From: Chryseobacterium sp. Bi04
GTDB taxonomy: Bacteria > Bacteroidota > Bacteroidia > Flavobacteriales > Weeksellaceae
DNA length: 64,000 nucleotides
Reading direction: 5' to 3'
Assembly (NCBI RefSeq): GCF_918698085.1
Contig: NZ_CAKKLP010000003.1
Coordinates: 248,001-312,000 of the forward strand
Shown here: positions 52,580-61,831 of the stretch, one piece after another
Layout: the number at the start of each line of letters is the position of its first letter
Numbering within the stretch: the stretch's first letter is position 1
Program-made: the position numbers and the translations under genes
The notes under the pieces: model-generated
What the model saw: only the letters and a program-made list of their open reading frames with translations
What the model was told of the DNA's origin: nothing
The model's database searches: none

Positions 52580-54982
52580 ATGAAGATAAAACTGACTATT
52601 TGCCTTCTGGCATTTCTCAATTTTTATGATGCACAGGAAAATATTACCTATCAAAAACCCTCTGCAGAAATTCTTAAGCTTGCAGACTATGATAGGCCAC
52701 CCGGTGTTCTGATGAACAGCAAAAAAGACTGGGTTGTTTTTATGTACCGTCCTACGTATAAGACACTAAGCGATCTTAGCCAGCAGGAAATGAAACTGGG
52801 CGGACTAAGGATTAATCCGGTTACCAATATTGCAAGCACTGCCAATTACCTGAATAACCTTAAAATCAGGAAGATTAATGATAAGAATGAGGTTCAGGTA
52901 AAGAATTTACCGGCAGATGCTAAAATTACATATACTTCATTCTCTCCGGATGAAAAAAAACTGGCTTTTACCAATACAACTGCTAAAGGAGTGGAACTTT
53001 GGATTGTAGACATGGAAACGGCTACTGCAAAGAAAATTACCGGAGATATTTTGAATGCCAACTTAGGATCACCGTACGTATGGTACAATGATTCACAGAA
53101 CTTATTAATCAAAACCCTTCCTCAAAACAGGCCTGTGTTAATTGATTCAGGCAAAGACCTTCCAACAGGACCTATTGTTTCTACAGCCGATGGAAAAGTA
53201 TCTCAGAACAGAACATACCAGGACCTTTTGAAGAATCCACAGGATGAAAAGAATTTTGAGGTTCTTACAGCGTCTGAAGTATACAGTGTTGATCTGAACG
53301 GAGGCCTTAAAAAAGTAAAAGATCAGGATATGTATACCGGCTTAAGCTTTTCTCCCGATGGAAATTATTTAATGGCAACAGTTCTTAAGAAACCATTCTC
53401 ATATATTGTTCCTTTAAGCAGATTTCCTATAACGACAACGGTTTACGATATAAAAGGAGGCGCTGTAAAAGTGGTAAATGAAGTTCCCCTGAATGAGATT
53501 ATGCCGAAAGGCTTTTCATCAGTAAGAACAGGAAAAAGAGACCTGTCATGGAGAAGCGATGCCCCTTCGACATTGGTATTTGCTGAGGCACTTGATGGAG
53601 GAGACCAATCTAAAGCTTCGGAATACAGAGATGAAATCTTTATGTGGGAGGCTCCGTTTACTGCCGCTCCGAAATCATTCTTCAAAACAAAACAGAGGTA
53701 TGAAGATGTAGACTGGACCAATGATCATTATGCCGTAGTTTCTGAAGGCTGGTATGATACCAGAAATACAAAATCTTTCCTTGTTGATTTTAATAATAAC
53801 GAATCCAAAATAATTGAAGACAGAAATTATCAGGATGTCTACAGTGATCCGGGGAAATTTAATAGAGTAAAAAACCAATATGGAAAATCTGTTATTGATC
53901 TGAAAGGAGGTAAAGCTTATCTTATTGGTGACGGATTTACAAAAGATGGCCAACATCCGTTTATTGATGAAATGGATGTGAAATCACTGAAGAAAAAAAG
54001 ACTGTATACCTCCAACCTTAAAAATGCGAAAGAGAGTATTATTGATATTCTTAATCCTTCAAAAGGAGAGATTTTAACCACTCAGGAATCGCCAAGTCTT
54101 TATCCGAACTATTTTAAAAAGAATATTAAGTCCAATAAAACAGAAACGGTAACTCATTTTGCCAATCCTTTTGAGAGTATTAAAGATGTTTATAAAGAAG
54201 TAATTACCTACAAAAGAAATGATGGCGTTACTCTGACTGGAACACTTTATTTACCGGCAAACTACGATAGAAAAGCGAAGAAAGAAAAGCTCCCTCTGTT
54301 AATTTGGGCTTATCCTACAGAATATAAAGATAAAAATACAGCAGGACAAAATACCCAGAATCCAAATGAATTTACATTCCCGTATTACGGTTCTTTCGTA
54401 TACTGGACAACAAAAGGATATGCTGTTTTGGATGATGCTGCTTTTCCAATCATTGGTGAAGGAAAAACCGAGCCTAATGATACCTTCATTCCTCAGCTGG
54501 TAGCCAATGCCGATGCGGCCATCAATGTTGTAGATCAGTTGGGATATATCGACAAAAAGAAAGTGGCTGTTGGAGGACATTCTTATGGCGCTTTCATGAC
54601 GGCAAACCTGTTGACACATTCCAATCTCTTTGCCTGTGGTATTGCCAGAAGTGGAGCGTATAACAGAACGCTGACCCCTTTCGGATTCCAGAGTGAGCAG
54701 AGAAATTACTGGGATATTCCGGAGATCTATAATACCATGTCTCCGTTTATGAATGCAGATAAAATGAAAACACCCCTTCTTTTGGTGCATGGTGACGCAG
54801 ACAATAACCCTGGAACTTTCACATTACAGACAGAAAGATATTTCCAGGCTCTGAAAAATCTGGGTGCACCGGTGAAAATGGTTCTTCTTCCAAAAGAATC
54901 ACATGGATACCAGGCGAAAGAAAATATCCTACATCTTTTATGGGAGCAGGATCAGTTCCTTGAAAAGTGTTTGAAGAAATAA
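52580..54982 (+). CDS. S9 family serine peptidase (prolyl oligopeptidase type), secreted
   Basis: The product is 800 residues from ATG 52580, which begins a signal peptide (KIKLTICLLAFLNFYDAQ). Upstream in-frame sequence crosses the DoxX terminator. The first 570 residues form a beta-propeller-like region (FSPDEKKLAFTN, FSPDGNYLMATVL, RSDAPSTLVF). The C-terminal alpha/beta-hydrolase has GGHSYGAFMT (Ser nucleophile), HGDADNNPG (Asp) and ESHGY (His). It cleaves short peptides, as do dipeptidyl-peptidase 4/glutamyl-endopeptidase-like members of S9. Periplasmic or external use is likely from the signal peptide. Confidence 0.92.
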   Translation: MKIKLTICLLAFLNFYDAQENITYQKPSAEILKLADYDRPPGVLMNSKKDWVVFMYRPTYKTLSDLSQQEMKLGGLRINPVTNIASTANYLNNLKIRKINDKNEVQVKNLPADAKITYTSFSPDEKKLAFTNTTAKGVELWIVDMETATAKKITGDILNANLGSPYVWYNDSQNLLIKTLPQNRPVLIDSGKDLPTGPIVSTADGKVSQNRTYQDLLKNPQDEKNFEVLTASEVYSVDLNGGLKKVKDQDMYTGLSFSPDGNYLMATVLKKPFSYIVPLSRFPITTTVYDIKGGAVKVVNEVPLNEIMPKGFSSVRTGKRDLSWRSDAPSTLVFAEALDGGDQSKASEYRDEIFMWEAPFTAAPKSFFKTKQRYEDVDWTNDHYAVVSEGWYDTRNTKSFLVDFNNNESKIIEDRNYQDVYSDPGKFNRVKNQYGKSVIDLKGGKAYLIGDGFTKDGQHPFIDEMDVKSLKKKRLYTSNLKNAKESIIDILNPSKGEILTTQESPSLYPNYFKKNIKSNKTETVTHFANPFESIKDVYKEVITYKRNDGVTLTGTLYLPANYDRKAKKEKLPLLIWAYPTEYKDKNTAGQNTQNPNEFTFPYYGSFVYWTTKGYAVLDDAAFPIIGEGKTEPNDTFIPQLVANADAAINVVDQLGYIDKKKVAVGGHSYGAFMTANLLTHSNLFACGIARSGAYNRTLTPFGFQSEQRNYWDIPEIYNTMSPFMNADKMKTPLLLVHGDADNNPGTFTLQTERYFQALKNLGAPVKMVLLPKESHGYQAKENILHLLWEQDQFLEKCLKK

Positions 54983-54988
54983 TAAAAA

Positions 54989-55016
54989 AAGAAGGCTGTT
55001 GAAAAACAGCCTTCTT
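54989..55016. terminator. Bidirectional terminator between convergent genes
   Basis: A perfect 12-bp stem (AAGAAGGCTGTT with AACAGCCTTCTT) closed by a GAAA tetraloop. It separates the S9 peptidase and HAD genes. Confidence 0.9.
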
Positions 55017-55056
55017 GTATGTATACTAAGCATTATAATGATTGAAGATTACCTTT

Positions 55057-55746
55057 CTACAGGTATGTAAGTATTTCATCAATGCTTTTCAATTCCATAA
55101 AATGCTCATGCTCCAGCTGAAGATCATGCTGTTCATGGCTCCAGGTAACATGGTAAGGAATATGAGCTGCCGATCCTCCAATTTCAAGTACCGGTAAAAT
55201 ATCTGATTTTACAGAATTTCCAAGCATTAAAAAGTTCTTCGGCTGGCAGTCAAGGTGCTTCAGTAATTTTTTATAATCATTCTCTTTCTTGTCACTCATG
55301 ATTTCAATATGATGAAAAAACTCCTGTAATCCTGAATTTTTCAGTTTACGCTCCTGATCCAAAAGATCTCCTTTTGTAGCCACAACCAGTCTGTATTTTC
55401 CTTTTAAGCTTTCAAGAGTTTCCGTTACTCCATCCAAAAGTTCAATAGGTTTTTGCAAAAGGTCCTGACCCAGCTCAATGGCCTTATTTACTAATTGCAG
55501 GGAAGCGGTGTTGTTTGAAACTCTGCCTATCGTTTCAATCATACACAGCATAAATCCCTTTACCCCATATCCATATAAATGCAGGTTTTGCATTTCGGTT
55601 TTAAACAGTTCCTGAGATACGGAATGCTGCGGCAAATAGTCCTCAAGAAGTATACAGAATTCTTTTTCTGCTTCCTGAAAATAAGGTTCATTGATCCATA
55701 GGGTGTCATCGGCATCAAAGGCAATGGTTGTTATATGATTATTCAT
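55057..55746 (-). CDS. HAD-family hydrolase
   Basis: The product is 229 residues from ATG 55746. An in-frame TTG at 55773 is a less likely start. FDADDTLW (nucleophile Asp plus acid Asp), VVATKGDLLDQERK (motif II/III) and FLMLGNSVKSDILPVLEIGG (motif IV) place it with helical-cap HAD phosphatases such as YjjG-type nucleotidases. The substrate is unknown. Confidence 0.88.
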   Translation of the reverse strand: MNNHITTIAFDADDTLWINEPYFQEAEKEFCILLEDYLPQHSVSQELFKTEMQNLHLYGYGVKGFMLCMIETIGRVSNNTASLQLVNKAIELGQDLLQKPIELLDGVTETLESLKGKYRLVVATKGDLLDQERKLKNSGLQEFFHHIEIMSDKKENDYKKLLKHLDCQPKNFLMLGNSVKSDILPVLEIGGSAAHIPYHVTWSHEQHDLQLEHEHFMELKSIDEILTYL

Positions 55747-55822
55747 TTTAGTTTCGTAATTTTCTGTCGACAAAATTCAACATAAAAAATAAATCAACCA
55801 AGGACATTTGTCCCGGATCAGC

Positions 55823-56386
55823 ATGTTAAGAACGAATCATACATTTTTAAACTATCTCGAAGATCTTTACACAAAACAGGAGAATAAGGAACATATTGCC
55901 GTAAAATCTTTTTCCAGAGGCAAAAAAATAACGGTACAGGGTGAGTCGCTCTCCAGCGTTATCCTGATTAAAAAAGGAGTTGCCAAGTGTTTTTTAATGG
56001 AAGAAAACGGGAAAGAGTATATTGTTGAATTTTTGGGAAGCGGAGAAATTATCGGGGAAGTAGAGGTGATCAAAAATAACAATTGTTTATGCAGTGTTGA
56101 AGCCCTATCAGAAGTAGAGGTTTATGCAGTGGGTATTCCTTTTTTCAGGTCCTTGATTAAAAATGATCTCCGTCTGAATAACCTACTGTTGGAATCCTTC
56201 GCAGAACGGATTATTAATACTTCCAGCAGAGCGTCTTATCAGCAGCTGTATACCACAGAACATACTTTAACCCAGCTCATGGAAATGCAGGAGAAACAAG
56301 GTATTCAAATTTCTAAAGAAGACACGGCAGCTTATCTGGGAATAACGGTGAGAAGTTTAAACAGGATTTTAAAAGATTTGAAATAA
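55823..56386 (+). CDS. Crp/Fnr family transcription regulator
   Basis: The 187-residue protein uses ATG 55823 (a TTG at 55808 is in frame but poorer). It has the cyclic-nucleotide-binding-like N-terminal domain (GKKITVQGESLSSVILIKKG, then IVEFLGSGEIIGEVEVI). The winged HTH has EDTAAYLGITVRSLNRILKDL. No Fe-S cysteine cluster is present. It is divergent from the HAD gene with about 76 nt between. This is a second member of the family in the window, different from the one at 50173. Confidence 0.9.
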   Translation: MLRTNHTFLNYLEDLYTKQENKEHIAVKSFSRGKKITVQGESLSSVILIKKGVAKCFLMEENGKEYIVEFLGSGEIIGEVEVIKNNNCLCSVEALSEVEVYAVGIPFFRSLIKNDLRLNNLLLESFAERIINTSSRASYQQLYTTEHTLTQLMEMQEKQGIQISKEDTAAYLGITVRSLNRILKDLK

Positions 56387-56855
56387 AACAACCTAAAGCT
56401 GTATAGGTAGATTCTGGCTGAAAATATTTGATTTTTTCACGGATTTCTATTATTGAAAAATATTGTACTTGTTTACACGTTTTATTTTAACCACAAATCG
56501 AAGATTCAACGTAGTCAAAAGTCACAAAGTTTCTTGACACTTAAGCTTAATAAAGTTTTGAAAACAATCTCATTAATGCTCACGTAAGTTTTAAAAAAAT
56601 CAAAGATTTTTTGCTTAAGTGTACTTTTTATTTTCAATCAGTTTACACTTAAAATAAACTAAAGTGTTTATAACGTTTCACTCAGCTTTGTGACTCAATT
56701 TTTAATTAGTTTAAACAGGCTTATTATTTTGAGGTCCATGTTGAATAGTAGGGGCTTGTTCTATTTAAACATAAAATTTATAAAAAATGCTCTATTTGTT
56801 AAGGGGTGTTTTTAAAATTTATTATTTTTGTGTTGAAAAAGTTGAATCGATATCC
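56387..56855. other. 469-nt AT-rich intergenic region with nested inverted repeats
   Basis: Two nested pairs of exact 10-mer inverted repeats are visible: AGTCACAAAG (56520-56529) with CTTTGTGACT (56686-56695), and ACACTTAAGC (56537-56546) with GCTTAAGTGT (56613-56622). The rest is AT-rich with no coding frame. It looks like the remnant of a palindromic repeat. Confidence 0.7.
56823..56830 (+). promoter_or_regulatory. -7 element of the acetyltransferase gene
   Basis: TATTTTTG, 25 nt before the ATG at 56856. It falls inside the longer upstream frame, which argues against the earlier start at 56787. Confidence 0.5.
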
Positions 56856-57359
56856 ATGGAAAAATTAAAGTTCAGAAATGCTGAGAGGGCTGATTTAAAT
56901 AAAATTGTAGCCATCTACAATTCAACAATTGCTTCAAAAATGGTAACTGCAGATATGGAAAAAGTATCTGTGGAAAGTAAGCAAGAATGGTTTGAGGAGC
57001 ATAACCCTGAAACAAGACCACTTTGGATCGTTGAAGATTCTGAAGACCAGGTCATAGGATGGGTAAGTTTCAGTTCATTCCATGAAAGAGCTGCGTACAG
57101 CGGAACGGTAGAGGTAAGCATTTATCTGGATGAAAGCTGCAGAGGGAAAGGCTATGGAAAAACAATCCTTCAGTATTGTATTGATAATGCCGGAAAATTC
57201 GGAGTTCATAATCTGGTGGCGCTTATATTCCTTCATAACGAACCCAGTCTAAAGCTATTCCGGCACTTCGGATTTGAAGATTGGGGAACCCTTCCCAACG
57301 TAGCCGTTCTGGATGGAATCGAAAGAAGTTTAAAGATTCTTGGGAAAAAGATTGGATAA
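56856..57359 (+). CDS. GNAT-family N-acetyltransferase (phosphinothricin-type)
   Basis: The product is 167 residues from ATG 56856. The GNAT core has RNAERADLNKIVAIYNSTI and VEVSIYLDESCRGKGYGKTIL, with the acetyl-CoA pyrophosphate loop CRGKGYG, followed by FLHNEPSLKLFRHFGFEDWG. The pattern matches the phosphinothricin/L-amino-acid acetyltransferase subgroup (Pat/YwnH), which acylates small amines; the substrate here is unknown. Confidence 0.88.
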   Translation: MEKLKFRNAERADLNKIVAIYNSTIASKMVTADMEKVSVESKQEWFEEHNPETRPLWIVEDSEDQVIGWVSFSSFHERAAYSGTVEVSIYLDESCRGKGYGKTILQYCIDNAGKFGVHNLVALIFLHNEPSLKLFRHFGFEDWGTLPNVAVLDGIERSLKILGKKIG

Positions 57360-57412
57360 ATATTGACAATAGTCAAAAATCTTTGAGAAAACAATCCTTA
57401 AGTATATCAAGT

Positions 57413-57451
57413 AAAATCAGTTGTTTTTTTTAGTAAGAAACAACTGATTTT
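57413..57451. terminator. Perfect 14-bp hairpin between convergent genes
   Basis: AAAATCAGTTGTTT and AAACAACTGATTTT pair exactly around 11 nt, with A and T tracts at the ends. It is placed between the acetyltransferase and the GLPGLI gene. Confidence 0.9.
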
Positions 57452-57485
57452 GTTTTATAATGGAGTTACTTCTTTAGATAAAGTA

Positions 57486-58313
57486 TTATTTACTTTTGAA
57501 TACCGGTTCTTTATCCTTTTCAATATAGATATATCGTCCTTTGATGCCTTTCTGAAGCATCTCTTTTTTCTTATTAAGTTCTTCAATAGATTCTATACTT
57601 TCATTTTTAAAGGTTGCTTTCTGACCGTTTTTTATATTTTCTGAAAACATTCTCGTAGGATTTTGGTAAATATCTGCAATATATGTATTGAACTTTTCGT
57701 TCGTTATAGGAATAGCAGGCTTTCCATAATGGGTTTCCACAAATTCTCTGGTGTCATAATCTGTATCAAGTTTCTTATTGTTGATCAGCTTGTATACAAA
57801 ATTTTTGTCGGTATCTTCCAGGATAAAGATCAACCCCGGAAGTCCACGGAATTTATAAGGACCCTCCTTGATATTCACATCATTGGAGAACCAGGCGTTC
57901 CAGGTTCTGCCTCCAAAATCTGTGGTAGCTTTCTGAAGTGTATAGCCGTTGTATTGCTGGGTTTCCTGCAGCAGCTTCCATTTCATTTCATCATTTGTTT
58001 CTACAACAAAATAATCAAAAAAGTCTCTGTACCATTTGTTTTTGAAAGAATCGGGTTTTCTTTCGATGACCTGGTCGGTTTTTGTACTGTAGCGGGAAAT
58101 GGCTTCATGAGCCTGTTTATTTATAGAGTCATAATCGGCAAAGGTTTTATCATAAAATGTAACAGATTTTGGATTGATATCCAGATTCATCATATTTTTT
58201 CTGTATTCTTCTGAAGCATCTTTCCGGTACTGAAGTTCATAGGTGAATCTATTGGTTTGCCCCTGGTAAAAAGATCCTGCGGATAAAGCAAGCAGGAATA
58301 CTATTTTTTTCAT
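57486..58313 (-). CDS. GLPGLI family protein
   Basis: The 275-residue secreted protein (signal peptide ending YQGQ) contains the name-giving motif RGLPGLIFILED at about residue 157. Further family features are FTYELQYRKD near the start and NDEMKWKLLQETQ with TWNAWFS before the motif. GLPGLI proteins are specific to Bacteroidota. Their role is unknown, and many are present in each Chryseobacterium genome. It lies behind a terminator-like hairpin on the minus strand. Confidence 0.93.
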   Translation of the reverse strand: MKKIVFLLALSAGSFYQGQTNRFTYELQYRKDASEEYRKNMMNLDINPKSVTFYDKTFADYDSINKQAHEAISRYSTKTDQVIERKPDSFKNKWYRDFFDYFVVETNDEMKWKLLQETQQYNGYTLQKATTDFGGRTWNAWFSNDVNIKEGPYKFRGLPGLIFILEDTDKNFVYKLINNKKLDTDYDTREFVETHYGKPAIPITNEKFNTYIADIYQNPTRMFSENIKNGQKATFKNESIESIEELNKKKEMLQKGIKGRYIYIEKDKEPVFKSK

Positions 58314-58353
58314 GATAATTAATTAGGAGGCAAATGTAATAAAATCTAATAAA

Positions 58354-58378
58354 AACGCAGAGCTTTAAGCCCTGCGTT
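58354..58378 (-). terminator. Intrinsic terminator of the MATE gene
   Basis: On the minus strand AACGCAG and CTGCGTT pair around a short, partly self-complementary centre, followed by TTTTTA. Confidence 0.85.
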
Positions 58379-58398
58379 GATGTATTAATACGTTTTAT

Positions 58399-59760
58399 TT
58401 AGGTATTCTGCTTAACTCTTTTCGCAGACATATTTAAAAATCGTTTGACTAGGAAGACGGCAGATACCGTTAAGCCTAATCCCAGAGCAATCCACATTCC
58501 GAAAGCTCCCATTTCTAACGTTACACAAAAGAAATACCCTAAAGGAATAGTAATGACCCAATACGCTATAAAGGTGTAAATAGAAGGTATTTTAACGTCT
58601 TGTAACCCTCTCAGCATTCCCAGTGCCGTTACCTGTATTCCATCAGAAAGCTGGAATAAAGCGGCAATGATCATTAGCTTTGAGGCCAGGGTAATCACTT
58701 CCACTTCTTCTTTTTTAGTAAAGAAAGTAGGCAGTATATTTCTTCCTAAAATAAAGACCAGTCCGCAGATGCACATAAAAATAAAAGCGATCTTTAAATT
58801 ATTAATTCCCACTTTTCTTAATTCCACAAAGTTCTGTTCACCAAGTTTTCGTCCGATCATTACCGTAGAAGCAACACTGAAACCTACACATAAGTTGAAG
58901 GTAAATGAAGCCATGCTGAGTGCAATCTGGTGTGAAGCAATATCATGAGCAGAAATAAGTCCACAGATGAAAGCTGCCCCGGCAAAAGCCGTTACTTCAA
59001 AGAACATCTGTAAAGCAGTTGGCAAGCCTAGTTTTATCATTTTATCGAACATTTTCTTTGAGAAATCCTGGATTTTTAAAGAAAAATCTTTGATATAACG
59101 TCTGGTTCTTTCTTCTTTAACCAATACAAAATAAAGAAACACAACCATAAAGATTCTGGAAATCAGTGTTGCCAGAGCAGATCCTTTTACGCCCATTGGA
59201 GGAAGTCCCCAAAGTCCCTTGATAAATACATAGTTCAAAGCAATATTGATGATATTGGCAATGATGGTAGCCTTGGTAACCCCAATTGTATAGGACAGCC
59301 CTTCAGAAACCTCACGAAGAGTCTGGAAAGCCATAAATGGGATCATACTGATGACCATAATACTTAAGAAGTCTACAGTATCTGGGATGATCTTTGCAGG
59401 CTGCCCGGAATGATAGAGTAGTGGCATTGCCAGAAGTAAGACCACCATCAGGATAATTCCTACGGACATATTGATCACAAATCCATGACTGAAAACAGAA
59501 TTAATGGTTGCATGATCCTGTTTTGAATGTGCTTCCGATACCAATGGAGGTATAGCAAATGAAAATCCAAGTGCCAGTACAAAGATTGAGAAAAATACGG
59601 CATTTCCTAATGAAACAGAGGCTAGTGCATCCGCTCCCAAAAGTTGTCCGACAATGATATTGTCAAATAAATTTACTGAGACTTGCCCTACCTGGGTCAG
59701 CATGACAGGAAGAGCCAGAGTCAGGCATTCTTTCGTATATTTTTTGTTTAAAAAATTCAT
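58399..59760 (-). CDS. MATE family multidrug efflux transporter
   Basis: The 453-residue inner-membrane transporter has twelve predicted helices in two MatE halves. The start LTLALPVMLTQVGQVSVNLFDNIIVGQLLGADALASVSLG is typical (split here as LPVMLTQVGQVSVNLFDN and VGQLLGADALA). The second half has LGLPTALQMFFEVTAF. NorM/DinF-like members export cationic drugs in exchange for Na+ or H+. It stands between terminators of its own and of the upstream response regulator. Confidence 0.94.
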   Translation of the reverse strand: MNFLNKKYTKECLTLALPVMLTQVGQVSVNLFDNIIVGQLLGADALASVSLGNAVFFSIFVLALGFSFAIPPLVSEAHSKQDHATINSVFSHGFVINMSVGIILMVVLLLAMPLLYHSGQPAKIIPDTVDFLSIMVISMIPFMAFQTLREVSEGLSYTIGVTKATIIANIINIALNYVFIKGLWGLPPMGVKGSALATLISRIFMVVFLYFVLVKEERTRRYIKDFSLKIQDFSKKMFDKMIKLGLPTALQMFFEVTAFAGAAFICGLISAHDIASHQIALSMASFTFNLCVGFSVASTVMIGRKLGEQNFVELRKVGINNLKIAFIFMCICGLVFILGRNILPTFFTKKEEVEVITLASKLMIIAALFQLSDGIQVTALGMLRGLQDVKIPSIYTFIAYWVITIPLGYFFCVTLEMGAFGMWIALGLGLTVSAVFLVKRFLNMSAKRVKQNT

Positions 59761-59800
59761 AATATTTTAAGATTCATATAGTTTATATTCAAGTCAAAAA

Positions 59801-59830
59801 AAAATTTGCAGTACCGATACTGCAAATTTT
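59801..59830 (-). terminator. Intrinsic terminator of the sigma-54 type regulator gene
   Basis: A 13-bp perfect stem (AAAATTTGCAGTA with TACTGCAAATTTT) around CCGA, in the gap between the regulator gene and MATE. Confidence 0.88.
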
Positions 59831-59854
59831 TATATATTGTAAATAATAATTCAA

Positions 59855-61039
59855 TTATTTCCTTACAAAACTTGCAACGTCACTTTCAGAAACAGTGTTT
59901 CCACCAAGAATAATTAACCTCTCCACCACATTCCTTAGCTCTCTGATATTTCCAGTCCATGAAAGCGCTTTTAACGCTTCAACAGCTTTGTCATCAAATT
60001 TTTTCACAGCAGTACCGTGTTCATCGGCAATCATACCGGAGAAATGATCAACTAATAATTTGATGTCTTCTTTTCTTTCGTCCAATGGTGGAACGTAAAT
60101 TTCAATAACAGAAAGTCTGTGGTAAAGGTCTTCTCTGAACTTTCCTTCCTCAATTTCTTTCTGCATGTTTTTATTGGTTGCCGCAATTACTCTTACGTCA
60201 ACTTTTATTTCCTTATCACTTCCTACAGGAGAAACTTTGCTTTCCTGAAGAGCTCTCAGTACTTTCGCCTGAGCAATAAGGCTCATATCGCCAATCTCAT
60301 CCAAAAAGATAGTACCTCCGTTAGCCTGTTCAAATTTTCCCTGCTTATCCTTAATAGCACCGGTAAAAGATCCTTTTACGTGTCCGAAAAGTTCAGATTC
60401 AATAAGCTCAGAAGGAATAGCAGCACAGTTTACCTCAATCATTGGACCTCTTGCACGCTCACTTTGGTTGTGAATAGCGTGGGCTACCAGTTCTTTTCCG
60501 GCACCATTAGGTCCGGTAATAAGTACTCTGGCATCAGAAACGGCTACTTTTTCGATCATATCCTGAATCTTCTGCAAAGCAGGAGAGGTTCCGATCATCT
60601 GATACTTTTTATTTACTTTTCTCTTTAATGTCTTGTTCTCCGTCTGAAGATTTTTATTTTCTTTCTTCAGGGTTTCCTTTACCAACGCATTTTTTACACT
60701 GGTGATCAGTCTGTTGATGTCAATAGGTTTGGAAATGAAGTCGTATGCACCCTCTCTAAGGCAGGAAACAGCAGAATCAATATCTGCGTGACCTGAGATC
60801 ATGATAAAAGTAGTTTCAGGCTTTAAGGCGAGACTCTGTTTCAAAAGTTCGGTTCCTGAAAGCTTAGGCATCTTAATATCAGAAATCACTAAAGCGAAAT
60901 CTTCTTTTTCTACCTGCTTGTAGCCTTCAAGGCCATCTTCAGCGATAACAAATTCGTATTCGGTAAGTTCATCAGAAAGAATACTGTGAAGTACTCCCGA
61001 GATTGCTTTTTCGTCTTCTACTATAAGGATTTTTTGCAT
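59855..61039 (-). CDS. NtrC-type sigma-54 response regulator lacking the HTH domain
   Basis: The 394-residue product has a receiver domain (Asp54 in ISDIKMP, Lys in FISKPIDI), a coiled-coil linker (about residues 120-140) and an AAA+ sigma-54 interaction domain. The latter has Walker A GPNGAGKE, GSFTGAIKDKQG (variant of GAFTGA), TIFLDEIGDM (Walker B) and RVIAATN. The last residues read WTGNIRELRNVVERLIIL and end soon after, with no room for the C-terminal Fis-type HTH. Family members usually have about 440-460 residues. It should activate sigma-54 promoters if it still binds them indirectly. The -7 box at 61045-61052 sits five bases from the ATG. Confidence 0.9.
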   Translation of the reverse strand: MQKILIVEDEKAISGVLHSILSDELTEYEFVIAEDGLEGYKQVEKEDFALVISDIKMPKLSGTELLKQSLALKPETTFIMISGHADIDSAVSCLREGAYDFISKPIDINRLITSVKNALVKETLKKENKNLQTENKTLKRKVNKKYQMIGTSPALQKIQDMIEKVAVSDARVLITGPNGAGKELVAHAIHNQSERARGPMIEVNCAAIPSELIESELFGHVKGSFTGAIKDKQGKFEQANGGTIFLDEIGDMSLIAQAKVLRALQESKVSPVGSDKEIKVDVRVIAATNKNMQKEIEEGKFREDLYHRLSVIEIYVPPLDERKEDIKLLVDHFSGMIADEHGTAVKKFDDKAVEALKALSWTGNIRELRNVVERLIILGGNTVSESDVASFVRK

Positions 61040-61044
61040 AGTTG

Positions 61045-61052
61045 CAAATTTA
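61045..61052 (-). promoter_or_regulatory. -7 element immediately upstream of the regulator start
   Basis: On the minus strand it reads TAAATTTG, ending only five bases before the ATG. This spacing would give a leaderless or nearly leaderless mRNA. A TTG lies 22 nt further upstream. Confidence 0.5.
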
Positions 61053-61095
61053 AATTTTTTGTTTCAATTATTAGCAAAAACTGTACCTAAAAATT

Positions 61096-61755
61096 CTATT
61101 TTGAATAATCTCTTCTCCCAAAAATAGCCGATCCAACCCTCACTGAATTGGCACCACATTCAATAGCTACCGGGAAATCATCACTCATACCCATTGATAA
61201 GGTTTTTAATGTTTTTAGTTTATTTAATTCATCAAAAAGGCCCTTTAGGATTAAAAATTCTTTTCTCACCTGTTGTTCATCATCAGTAAAAGTTGCCATA
61301 CCCATTAAACCGGTAATTTCAATATGAGAAAAATGGCCATCAATATACTTTTTAAACAGGTTTTCAGCCTCATGAATTTCAAGTCCGAATTTGCTGTCTT
61401 CAGCGGCAATTTTTACCTGCAGCAAAATTTTGATTATTCTGTTATTTTTTCTGGCTTCTTTATCAATTTCGGCTAATAATTTTTCAGAATCCACGCTTTG
61501 TATAGTGTCTATAAAAGAAGCGATATATTTTACTTTATTGGTCTGTAAATGCCCAATCAGATGCCACTGAATATCATCAGGAAGTAAAGGGGATTTTTCC
61601 ATCAGTTCCTGAACTTTATTTTCTCCAAATACTTTTTGCCCCAAATCATAAACATCCTGTATGGCTGAAACAGGATGTGTTTTGGAAACAGCAACCAGCT
61701 GTACACCTTCCGGAAGCCGGTCTTTTATAATCTGATAATTTTCTTTAATGCTCAT
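61096..61755 (-). CDS. YggS/PROSC family PLP-binding protein
   Basis: The 219-residue fold-type III PLP protein has VQLVAVSKTHP (Lys25 should bind PLP), FGENKVQEL, WHLIGHLQTNK and the glycine-rich phosphate loop GMSDDFPVAIECGANSVRVGSAIFGRR (GMSDDF, then VRVGSAIFG). This family keeps PLP homeostasis and has no known enzyme activity. It lies 56 nt upstream of the response regulator on the same strand. Confidence 0.94.
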   Translation of the reverse strand: MSIKENYQIIKDRLPEGVQLVAVSKTHPVSAIQDVYDLGQKVFGENKVQELMEKSPLLPDDIQWHLIGHLQTNKVKYIASFIDTIQSVDSEKLLAEIDKEARKNNRIIKILLQVKIAAEDSKFGLEIHEAENLFKKYIDGHFSHIEITGLMGMATFTDDEQQVRKEFLILKGLFDELNKLKTLKTLSMGMSDDFPVAIECGANSVRVGSAIFGRRDYSK

Positions 61756-61831
61756 AAATGCAAATTTCCGAAATTTACTTGACAGTTGCTGCCTATAGAT
61801 TAATTTTAGATGATACTTTCTGTAAAAAACA

